A stretch of DNA of 64,000 nucleotides, taken from assembly GCA_013397455.1 (NCBI GenBank), contig VYZB01000134.1, forward strand, positions 1,594,964 to 1,658,963, read 5' to 3'. This DNA is from Crotophaga sulcirostris (taxonomy: Eukaryota > Chordata > Aves > Cuculiformes > Crotophagidae). Of this stretch, positions 50,850-61,770 are shown in pieces. How positions within the stretch are numbered: position 1 is the stretch's first letter; every line of letters begins with the position of its first letter. The translations under genes were made by a program, and so were the position numbers. Below the pieces are notes generated by a model, which was not told the origin of the DNA, did no database searches, and saw nothing but the letters and a program-made list of their open reading frames with translations.

Positions 50850-52497
50850 GGCAGTCATGTTAACTGGCCATCCAGCAAGTTTCGCAAGCAGAATACTGTC
50901 ATAAATGGCGTCAAAGGCTTTACTAAATCCAGGTACACTGTATGCATAGCCTTTTCCTCTTCCATTAAGTGGGTAACTTTGTCACAGAAGGAAATCAGGT
51001 TAGTTTGGCAGGAGCTGCATTTCACAAACCCATGTTGACTGGGCTTGATCGCCTGGTTATCCTGTGTGTGCTGTGTGATAGCACTCAAGATGATCTGATC
51101 CGTGACCTTTCCTGCTACCGAGGTCAGACTGACAGGCCTGTAGTTCCCCAGAGCCTCCCTCTGACCCTTCTTGTAAATGAGTGTAACATTTGCCAACCTC
51201 CAGTCAAGTGGAGCTTCCCCAGTCAGCCAGGACTGCTTGTAGATGATGGCAAGGGGTTTGATGAGGACGTCTGCCAGCTCCCTTAATACCCTTTGGTGGA
51301 TCCCATCTGGCCCATCTTGCGAATGTCTAATTGGCTGAGCAGGTCTCTAATGCTGGACCTTTGTTCTGCTCTACGTCCCTGTCTTCTGGCTCAGGAGGCA
51401 GAGTACCCAGAGAACATTTTAACTTACTGTTAAAGACCGATGCAAAGAAGGTATTAAGTATCTCAGCCTTATCCTCATCCTTTGTCACTATTGTTCCCCC
51501 TGCCTCAAGTAACGGATGGAGATTCTCCTTGGCCCTCCTTTTGTTATTAATATATTTGTAGAAACATTTTTTTATTATCTTTCACAGAATTGGTCAGTTT
51601 AAGTTCTAGTTGGGATTTAGCCCTTTTAATTTTCTCTCTGAATGATCTCACTTCTTCCTTGTAGCCCTTCTGAGATGTCTGCCCTTTCTTCCAAAGCTCA
51701 TATACTTCACTCTTTTTTCTGAGACTCACCCAAATCTCTCTGCTCAGCCAAGCCAGTTTTCTTCCCTGATGGCTCATTTTTCAGCAGATGGGGATGGCCT
51801 TCTCTTGTGCCGCCAGGATTTCCTTCTTCAAGAGTGTCCAGCCCTCTTGGGCTCGTTTGCCTTCGAGGACTGGCTGCCAAGGAACTTTGCCAATCAGTCT
51901 TCTAAACAGTCCAATGTCTGCCCTCTGGAGGCCCAAGGTGGCAATTCTGCTCACCTTCCTCTTTACTGCTCCAAAAACTGAGAATGCTATCATCTTGTGA
52001 TCGCTGTACCCCAGGCGTCCTCCAACCCGCACATGTCCCACCAGGCCTTCTCCGTCCACAAACAGCAGGTCCAGCAGGGCACCTTCCCTAGTCAGTTCAC
52101 TCACCAGCTGTGTCAGGAATTTGTCTTACACACACTCCAGGAGCCTCCTACACTGTTTCCTTTCTGCTGTTTTATACTTCCAGCAGACATCTGATAAGTT
52201 GAAGTCTCCCAGAACAACAAGGGTTACCAATTGTGAGACTTCTCCCAGTTGCTTGTAGAATATCTCATCTGTCTTTTCTCCCTGGCTGGGAAGCCTATAG
52301 CAAACTCCCACCATGCTATCTGCCTTATTGGGCATTCCACTGATTTTTACCCATAGGTACTCAACCCTATCATCACCATCATTGAGCTCAAGGCAATCTA
52401 ACACTGTCTAACACAGAGGGCTACCCCACTGCCTCTCTTTCCTTGCCTATCCCAACCGAAGAGTTTATAACCAACCATGGCAGCCCTCCAGTTGCGT
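50850..52497 (-). mobile_element. CR1 LINE, minus strand, endonuclease plus RT start, 3'-truncated
   Basis: On the minus strand the endonuclease part comes first: VEYLWVKISGMPNKADSMVG with GVCYRLPSQ, LVVLGDFNLSDVCWK (the GDFN of the APE-type endonuclease) and LGYSDHKMIAFSV (the SDH motif). The linker follows (REKIKRAKSQLELKLTNSV), then ANVTLIYKKGQREALGNYRP, SLTSVAGKVTDQIIL and VYLDLVKP, the start of RT. Similarity ends around RNLLDGQLT, so the rest of RT and the 3' end are absent. Frames are interrupted by stops and shifts. Confidence 0.93.
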
Positions 52498-52516
52498 ATA
52501 GATACTTTCATCTCCA

Positions 52517-52588
52517 TTAATATATACATATAATTAACATATTATATGTTAATTTATATATATATGTATAAATATACATATACATAAT
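52517..52588. repeat. TA-rich imperfect repeat
   Basis: Alternating TA/CATA units between the CR1 and the LTR, with palindromic stretches such as ATATTATATGTTAATTTATA. Confidence 0.8.
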
Positions 52589-52685
52589 GAAATGATTCTC
52601 TGCAAATAAGTCATTAGTAATTAACTTTGAATGGGAAGAATTCAAAATATCAATCAAAAAAGAAACACTTGTGCTTAGTGGAATA

Positions 52686-53795
52686 TATTGGGTTTGCATG
52701 GCAAGGTTTCGGTAGCAGGGGGACTATCGGGATGGCTTATGTGAGAAGATTCCAGAAGTTGCTGCTGTCTCTGATAAAGCTTATGCCAGTCAGTTCCAAT
52801 ACAGACCCACCACTGGCCAAGGCTGAGACCATCAGTGACAGTGGTAGCACCTCTATGATAACATATTTTAAAAGGGGGGAAAAATACTGCACAATTGCAG
52901 ATAAAGAGAAGAGAATGAAAATGTAAGAGAAACACCTCTGTAGATGCCAAGGTCAGTGAAGAAGGAGGGGGAGGAGATGCTGCAGATGCCAGAGCAGAGA
53001 TTCCCCTGCAGCCAGTGACACAGATGATGGTGAGGCAGGCTGTCCCCCAGCAGCCTACGGAGGTCCACAGTAGAGCAGATACCCATCTGCAACCTGTGGA
53101 GAACCCCACGCCGAAGCAGGTGGATGTCCAAAGGAGGCTGTGACCACGTAGAAAGCTGGCACTGGAGGAAGCTCCAGGCAGGACCTGTGGAGAGGAGTCT
53201 ATACTGGAGCAGGTTTGCTGGCAGGACTCATGACTCCCTGAGGGACTCAGGCTGCAGCAGTGTATTCCTGAAGGACTGCACCCTATGGAAAGGACTCGCG
53301 CTGGAGCAGTTCATGAGGAAATGCAGCCTTTGGGAAGAACTCACACGGGCGCAGTTCATGGAGGGCTGTCTCCTATGGAAGAGACGTTATGCTGGAGCAG
53401 AGGAAGGTGTAAGGAATCCTTTCCCTGAGGAGGAAGGAGCAGCAAGACAATGTGTGATGGACTGACTGCAACCTTCATTTAACAACCCCCGGCACCTCTG
53501 GGGGGGAGGAAGTAGAGAAAATCATGAGCAACATTGAGCCTAGGAAGAAGGGAGGGGTAGCAATAAAATGTTTTAGGATTTAATTTCTATTTCTCATTAT
53601 CCTACTCTGATTTGAATGGTAAGAAATTAATCTCCCTGGTTCGAGTCTGTTTTGCCCAGGATGGTAATTGGTGAGTGATCTCTCTGTCCTCACCTCAACC
53701 CACAAGCCTTTCACTGTATTCCCTCTCCCTTGTCAAGTCGAGGAGGAGGAGTAACAGAGCAGCTTTATGGGCACCTGGCATCCAGACCAGAAATG
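52686..53795 (+). mobile_element. Solo LTR (ERV-type), plus orientation
   Basis: About 1.1 kb beginning TATTGGGTTTGCATGGCAAG, a start I recognise for a common avian ERV LTR. It includes a TATA-like AACATATTTTAAAAG at about 52859, an array of degenerate ~46-bp units (53060-53400), GGTAGCAATAAAATG with a polyadenylation-type AATAAA at about 53561, TTTGCCCAGGATGGTAATTG, and an end near CACCTGGCATCCAGACC. It shares all but the middle with the LTR at 1850-2520. No internal retroviral region lies on either side. The open frames inside are incidental. Confidence 0.8.
53060..53400 (+). repeat. Degenerate ~46-bp tandem units inside the LTR
   Basis: The phrase CTGGAGCAG or a variant recurs, ending near 53078, 53119, 53171, 53212, 53260, 53309, 53354 and 53400, usually preceded by GTGGA/ATGGAA and a GGACTC-like stretch. 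Mean spacing is 46 bases. Confidence 0.8.
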
Positions 53796-56700
53796 TTAAA
53801 AAGCAAGATAATCTGCTTTTAGAGTAGTACCTTAGATAAACTACACAGACAGAGTATTTAATAATTTAATAATTTTCTCTTTCCTCTTTTGAAATAGTGG
53901 CAATTGAAGCACAGAAAAGTCAGGTCACTTGCTCAACTTAACATGGGCAGGTATAAAAACAGGTCTTAAAATTAACATTTGGTAAGTTCAGCTGATTGGT
54001 CATGGAAGTGTAAATCATTTCTTCCTTGCATGTTTCCATAAACTTGCTATGTCTGAGACAAAAAAACCAGTGCAAAAAACCCAAAACTCAGAACAGAAAG
54101 CTGCCTACAGAAGTAAAAGCTGAACATGTTAAGAATGGGTCACTACACAGAATAAGGTAATAACAGATTTGATATAAGTGTACTTGCATGTAAGAAGTAA
54201 CAAAGTCTTTCAGAGTCTGTGACATGGAAATTCATCAATATGGGAACTCAGCTATAACCAAGAATGACAGGAAGAACATTCATAGAGAGCTGTAATAAAA
54301 ACAGTCTGATAATATGCAAATAATAGGTACCTTAGCAAAATGTATTTTCAATGCTTTCAAAATAATTTATAAATAGTAAAAAGTTTTCCTGCATATTTAA
54401 GTAGGAATTAAATTTAAAAGCTTATATAGCTCTACTTTATTTTTCATTCTGAAATAATTAAAAGTTGATTATGTGTCTTAAAACATGGCTTCTCATATAA
54501 AATAGGAAGGAGTTTAATGAACAGATTACTGTATTTAAAGGTGGCCTGCAAACCTAAATTCTTCATTTGTACAAGTAAGTACATCCAATACTGCTAGATT
54601 CCTTCTTGCAAACAAAGTGATTTGGTTTTACATCCACCCTAGCTTTTCTCCTTTATTCTTAAAGAACAGAGTACTTTCTAAATTATTTAGCTGAAAAAAA
54701 CTGTAGTGTCTATATTCCTGATGATGTACACCAATCTTTTCTATTTTATCCTGTTCTGTTAGGGTTTTCCTAGGACTATTTTCTGTACCATGCCAGGTGC
54801 AGTGTTTTTCCAGCAGTCTTGTGATCATAGCAATGTATCCTTCTGCTTCTGACATGCCTCAGCTATTAAAGATTATAAAACATGATATCCAAATAGAGCG
54901 CTAGTTCTGCTGCATTACAAAAAGTGATTCTGCACGCTCATAAAGGTTTACCTCTCCCTCGGGGAAAGTTTAAGAGTTTCAGTGGAAATTACTTTTTTCA
55001 CAATTAAGGCCTACTCATTGTCCTCCAGGCCTTAACTGGGTAAGAAAGAAAATAATGAGAGCCCTACCCTCCCCAAGTACAAAAGCTGCTGCTGAAATTC
55101 AAATTGCATTTTTAAGGCTGCACATATGCTTTAGAATTGCACTATAATCTACATATTTTACATAGTTTACGTTACCTTATTCCACATTGGAAAACAAAGA
55201 CTTCTCAAAGACCCACATAAAACCAGGTTTTAGTTATATTCAAACTATGTCATTTGCTGACATGTTTAATTACATCTCTTCCATTTGTTAACCTGAATCA
55301 TATGATCATTGCAAGTTGGACAGTGCACACGTGCCTTACACATGCAGTTTTTTCAGCAAGTGTAAGAAAACTTTATTCCCAAGGTAAATAAATCCAAGTG
55401 TTTGCAGATGCATGGTTTCCATTAATTCACAAATTTAATATTTTAGCATCCCATACTTTATATCCCTAACTGGTTCACTAAACTTCATAAGTCGATAACA
55501 CAGGTGAGAAGAGAACACAGAATGAGACTAAAACAATGATGAACAGAATCTGTACTGATAATACAGCAGTCCACAATGTTTCAGATTCTGTGACTCAAAC
55601 CTCTGACAAGATGGGATCTATCTGTATCTCAGAGTGCATTATGCAACCTGAGCACTACCTCAGTGTGGCTTTTTTTCCCTAGGTAGAACGTGTAGAGGTA
55701 GATAGCACAACTGAACAAACACAAGCACTCTCTCACTGATGGCACAGAATAGACAGAAAAATGAAGATAGAAGAGCTGGTGAACATTTTTTACAATATCA
55801 GTAAGCCACCCATAGCTTATTTTGAAAACAATCTACTTGCCAATCTGAAAAAATACTATGTTCCCTGTGTTTGACTCCACACAGCAAAAAGATGTGGTGA
55901 GCTGAAACATCTCAGAATAAAATTCTGCCATATGAAACAATTTCTGTCTTATTTTAAAGCAGAATAACACAACAGCCTTTTTTCTCAGGTGCACTTTATG
56001 GACATGGACAACTCTCCAATTCATTAACACCTTCAGTCTTCCGACTTATTCTTAACCTAATTCTTGGTCTGATTCTTAAAACACCTCACACTTGTCACTG
56101 AAGCTGACCATCTTTCGGTAGTTCCCTGCTTTGATAATTGTTCTTCCTTCTTCTCTTGGAGAGTTTTAATTGACTATCAGGGCCCCAAGTGTCTCCATAG
56201 GCCTGGAACCCCTCCCAGGCACTCAGATCCTCTGCCACAGACTCGAGTTTCATTTAAGCTCAGACATGGGCACCTCAACTCCGCCTAACCCACATCGTAG
56301 GGGTACCTCTCTTCTACCATCCCCTGGTGCTTCTGAATCTCAGGTTGGATTTCTCTTACTGATTTGGCCATAAAACTGCCTCACCTTGTCTGATGAGCAC
56401 CAGAGAGGGTCCAAGTGAGGCTTATCAGGGCAAACAAGGTTTGTTGGGACAGCCAGCATCCTCACAGAGACTAAGGGTATGTTCCTGACATGTAGGCTGT
56501 CCTTAGGACTGTGAAAGCTCACTAAAAACAGACAGTGAGACTACTGCTAACAGACTTAAATTCTCTACATATGACTCCTTACATACACGGGAAAACCTGA
56601 AGCCATCTCTAAACTACAAAATGTTAAAAAGTGGTTTACGCATACAGAATTATATACCCCAAACCCATGATGCCTGTTGTGACCAAAACCAGGATCTGAA

Positions 56701-59700
56701 ATAGCACTGGTAACAGCCAGAGAAAGACACATACGCATGCTGGAAAATGTGATGGTATTACCCATCAGCAATCACCGATTACAGCTGCTACCAGAATGGC
56801 TAATAGAAAGCTCACTTTTGGCATATGTAGCTAGTCTAGTCTATAAACAGGGGTTGTCTTAGTTCTAAACAGGTGTTGTCTTAGTTCTCCTTTCTGGCAA
56901 GATGCAGGGAACACACACTGAGTTTCAGCTACCAAACTGCAATTTTTAATATGAAGCCCCTGTTATCTGTCTTGTGATTTCATTTTTCCATTCTGTCACA
57001 CAAAGCAGTGGCACATTCTTCAAGTTTGAAGAGGCTGTTTGCAAGGAACATTAAGGATGAACGTTTGGGACTGGATTAGAATTAACTAGAATGCTCACAC
57101 TGAAGCCACTGGGATTTGGAATGAGCATGTACCAACTTTTACGGCATTATTGTCTTCAGGAGTTTACTAGAAAGGCTAAAACACATAAGAAAGAAACTCT
57201 TACATGTGCAAAATTCTGTGCAACTTTTAACATTGAGTGGGATTATGAATTTATAGCAATTCATCATTTTTTACATCATGAGTAGATATGGAAGGAGAAA
57301 AGAGCCACTGAAAGTAACCCTTGAAAGAACAGAAAGCTGAAAGAACAGACACAGCTACACTCAGGGGCTCTGAGTTTGACTTCCTGTGCTGCCATCCAAT
57401 AGCGCATCATAAATATCAAAGCAAGATATATTCTACCATATATAAAGATGGAAGTAGGAGCAATTGAGTATTTTCTGGAGGAGGGTGGCATCAAAAGACT
57501 TATGTTTATTTAATTATAAGTATTAAGTTTGGAGTAAACTGAGAAAATCTGTTAACCCCAGAGTTCTAAAGGGAAGACGACATAATACCACTGCCAGCTG
57601 CTGAAACTGAATGCATGAAATCCTGTCTTCTCTTAATTCATTTTAGAAGGGTTTTCATTAAAAGAAACTGGAATAAATACATGGGAAAAAAAGTTTAAGT
57701 TATTCTTACAGATTGAAAAATGTTTAATAGTTGCTCAATAATGAAAAAATCCCCACTTCTTATTGTATACCTTCCTGCTAAAAGAAGTACTTCTTTATTG
57801 CAACCATGTGGGCTGCAGCACAGGAGCTTCACAGTCATATTAATGGCTTTCTTCCAGCCCCCAATGTTCAATATAATTTGATAAATCAAAACATTAAGAG
57901 AGAGAGTAAACAGCAGCCTTATTTAATTTTTCATGTTGCCTCCATGTTTTGAAAGATGGAATCTCAGCAATATTTAGAGTATTTAATGTGACATTCAGGA
58001 AAGCAAAAACCATGTCAAAAATACATGTTACAAAACAAAAAGTGCCCTGTAACTTTCTCAAGTCTAACCTCTGATTGGCTCAATCCCTAAAAACCATACA
58101 TCCCTCAAGAGGTAAGAATTACTTAGATTTTTCACCAACCTAGTTTTATTTTCCTAAGATATAAAGTAACAATGTTCTTGCTCCCTGTCACTGCAAAGGT
58201 CAATAAGGTACCATCAAGGCCTACCTGTATTCTGAAGTAATTTCCCTTGAAATTTCGGTCTTCAACCTGGATAATCACTATCCCTCTTTTGCACCCCGGC
58301 TCTTTATTCGTATTGCCCTTGAACAATACCAATCGGAGTTCTTCAGCAGCTAACTGAGTACGAAAGCCTGCATAGTGGTACCATGGTCACACATGCTTTT
58401 TGTGTGACTAAAGATACTGCTACTACTAGTGAATCAGGGAAGCAATGTCACACCAGTAACATCCCCTGAGTGCACAGATAAGGTGGACCATCCTCTTATC
58501 AGCACTTCAATTGCACACATTCATGATGTGTGTTGAAGGACCACTCTTTGCACTTGGCAGGCTCCTCCAGTAGGTTCTCTTTTACTCTCATGCTTGAGCA
58601 GCAAACTATTTAAATGTTCCACATTACTAATTTACAAGCATTTCCAATCTTCTTCTTTTCAGACTTGGTTTATTATTATCAGTTTTCTTATTTAAAAAGA
58701 AACATTAAGACCCCCCTTACCCACCCACAAGAGGGGCCCTGGATGACCATATCAGATAATATTTTTGGTTCAAAGACAGAAAATTATTTGTATGCCACCA
58801 GTGCCAGCTGACTAATGAGGGGAAATGGTGTTACACTTCAAGCAGGTCTCTTGCCTATTCTGTGGCCAGGGGAGTCTGAAGCAAGTATAAGAAGAAACAG
58901 CTCACGTGTTTGTGTAGTAGTATAGTTCCAAAGTAGGCAAAATAAACAACAAATTAAGCCCCAGTAAAATGCAGCAGCCAAGATCTAAGTCATTTTCCTT
59001 TTCTAGCAAAAAAAAAAAAGAGAGAAAAAAATCAGATGTTGTAAATGTTTAAATTTAATAACTAAAGGAATTTTAAAAAAGAAATTCTTGCTTCATCAGC
59101 CAATTAGTTCTCAATTATAGCTTTCAATTAGCTTTTTAAAAGCATCACATTGTGGTGGCCTCAGGATATACAGCACATTGATTAAGTGCTTAGTTCCTTG
59201 AATGTATGTATATCAGCTTTCATTGAAAATAGTTTTGCAGATTGTATATCTGATGGAATGTTCAGTGCTTGCACACTCAAAGCAAGTGACATCCCCATTA
59301 AGGAAAGGCAGTTTTTCATTTAATCTTAAATTCCTCACAGGAATTTAAATGAGTATATTTTTTATGACAGCTGCATGTGCTCTTCCTCTCCTGACCCCTG
59401 CACAGCTTTCAGTGGAACAGTTCATACACACACTACATAACCCTTGCACTCTGTGCCATTATAGCATTGTTAAACCAGCAGGTAACAGGTTTTCTTAATT
59501 GTATTTTTAACACTGACTTGGATCTTTTTAAAAAACTTGACACATTTACAGAGCCCTCATGAAACACAGCAATAGTTCCCTTTGTATCAACCCTATTCCA
59601 GTTATGCCATATACTACACAAGTTTTATTGAATTAAAATAACTTTCTAATTAAAAATGCACATTGCTTGAATATTAAAGACCAAAGGCATCACAGAATTA

Positions 59701-61346
59701 CTACTTCCATTTTTTTACAATATTAAATAAAATTGAATTTAATATTTTAACAAAAGCCATATTTTAAAGAAAATTACTGGCATGGAGTTCATCAATGAAA
59801 GGACATTTCTGCTCACAGAAATTACTTTTCCCATTCACAGGAGTGTTCAAAGGCAAGGTATTGAAACCTGTAGCTCATTGCAGTTCCTAGATATTAAAAT
59901 CCAGATATACTGCTTCCATTTACTTCACATATAAGAGGTACAATGTAAAACAATTTCTCCCAACTAGGAAAAAAAACATTTTTACTCAATAACCAGAAAT
60001 AGAATGGACGTAAAAGCACATTTTATATTTAACAAAGAATCATCAACATTTGACTGAAAAAGTTTTAATTGGTAAATCAGTTCCATTTCCCACGTGTCTC
60101 CTGACAAAGACTTACACTGTCAAACACTTATTTGTCACAAGATTTCTACTTTATCAGCCAAGCAGTCTTATTCTGCAAGAACTTATGCCCCTGAGTAAAA
60201 CAATTCATATAAACAACCCTACTCCAATAAATTATATTATATATATAAATATTCGTAAGAACAGCATTGTTCTATACTCTCCTCTGGGATAGGAGCTAAG
60301 TGGACTAACTATAAAAAAGTGCTCCTGTAAATCACTCGGCCTCAGTGGTGGAGGAATAGCTTCTACTAGATGATTTGTAGAGTTGATATTTCTGTGTTTT
60401 GGACTTTCAAAATCTGCTTCTGTATGACATTGGTCATTGAGTTAGGAAAAGTGAGTAGTGGGGAAAATAAAATAGTGCATCTGCTGCATTATTTTTAAGA
60501 TAAACCGTGTAAGAAGATCTCAATCAAAATATGCCAAAGCTCTTGTACACCTACAAGTCAGGAAAAACTCAGTAGCTCAGGATGCAAAAAACTTTTGGTG
60601 TTTCAAAGAAAAGAGTTAACTATACCTGTTAGATGTGAACTTGGATACTGCAGGTAAACTTTGTATTTCATGAGCAAGCACCAGCACAAAGAAACTTAAA
60701 CTGTTGCAAAAAGCCCTATATAGGTTCCATATTTGGGGATTTCATGTGAGAAATCCAATACATTTTATTATTTCAGCCTTAAAAGAACTGTATTTAATTA
60801 TAACGTGGAATAACTTTTACTCAGATCCTCTTGTGTACTCCAAAGCACATTTCTTTAAGAGGAGAAAAGTGGCCAGAAAGTCAAATCATGGTCAGCTGTG
60901 AGCTGACACTATGAGCTACTGTATGTCCACAAATAAACAGAGAGTGAAATGATTCAGCAGTTCTAAAATTTGGCCCTTTAACAACAGAACAAATAACCTA
61001 ATTTATCAGCTAAACCAATTTCTTGATCAAGGCAATTATCTTGATTTTCCCTCTCAGTCTATGCCAGTACAAGTATTTCTAGCCAAATAAGAGAGTTTTT
61101 ATAGAATACACTCTAACAGGATGGAGTATTTTGCTGTAAGTAATCAAATTTCTTCTCAGATCATAAATTCTTCACTCCTATGTGTATATCTTCTGAATTT
61201 GTAAGCAGTTGTAAAAAAACACCTTGATCTTGGCCAGATACTACTCTGATATGAGTAGAAGGGCTTACAGGAAAGGGAGACTGAATTCTATGATTTATTA
61301 GTCTTCAGTAGTACATAGTCTTTACACCAGTGGCCACTCATATCAG
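53796..61346. other. Upstream/intron 1 sequence, no gene seen
   Basis: AT-rich and largely repeat-free by eye. A more balanced segment at 56166-56490 may be an old repeat that I cannot classify. A 22-bp tandem duplication lies at 56844-56887 and an A-rich run near 59008-59032. Confidence 0.5.
56844..56887. repeat. 22-bp tandem duplication
   Basis: Two head-to-tail copies of a 22-base unit beginning TAAACAGG and ending TTAGTTC, differing at one position (G/T). Confidence 0.95.
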
Positions 61347-61770
61347 TAGAATTATAAAATAATCAAGTTGTGAAGGGACTTCTGGAGGTCTACTCCAGCC
61401 TCCTGCTGAAAGCCAGGCTAGCCTCAAAATTAGATCAGGTTGCCCAGGCTCAAAACACTTTGAGCATCTCAAGGAGCAAGTTTTGAGCATCTCCAAGGGC
61501 AGACATACCACATTATTCCTACGCACCTACTCTAGTACTTCACCAAGCACACTGAAGAATTCTTTCCTTCTGTCTTGTCCAGATTTCCATTCCCTTTCCT
61601 GACCTCATCTTCTTTCTAATCATTCATTAGATGATCAAAGACAGCAATTAGTCCCCCCCAACTTGCTTCGGCCTTCTCTTCCCAGTTGAGCTAATCAACA
61701 GCCTCTCCTTACACATTGTGTTCCTCAACACCCCTGCTAGACTGTCAGTCTGTCAGTGCCTTTCGTCACC
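61347..61770 (-). mobile_element. CR1 LINE 3' end, minus strand
   Basis: The segment starts with GAATTATAAAATAATCAAG, then GAAGGGACTTCTGGAGGTCT, CCTCCTGCTGAAAGCCAGG and GATCAGGTTGCCCAGG. This is the complement of a CR1 3' region and continues into degraded upstream parts (CAACAGCCTCTCCTTACA). It is older than the copy at 34810-36130. Confidence 0.8.

Noticed and set aside
53124..53465. 113-codon ORF as a possible small gene
   Set aside because: It lies wholly within the LTR and consists of its degenerate ~46-bp units.
53890..53995. MIR-like core phrase (GAAGCACAGAAAAGTCAGGT, CACTTGCTCAA)
   Set aside because: The similarity is short and weak and could not be extended by eye; not reported as a feature.
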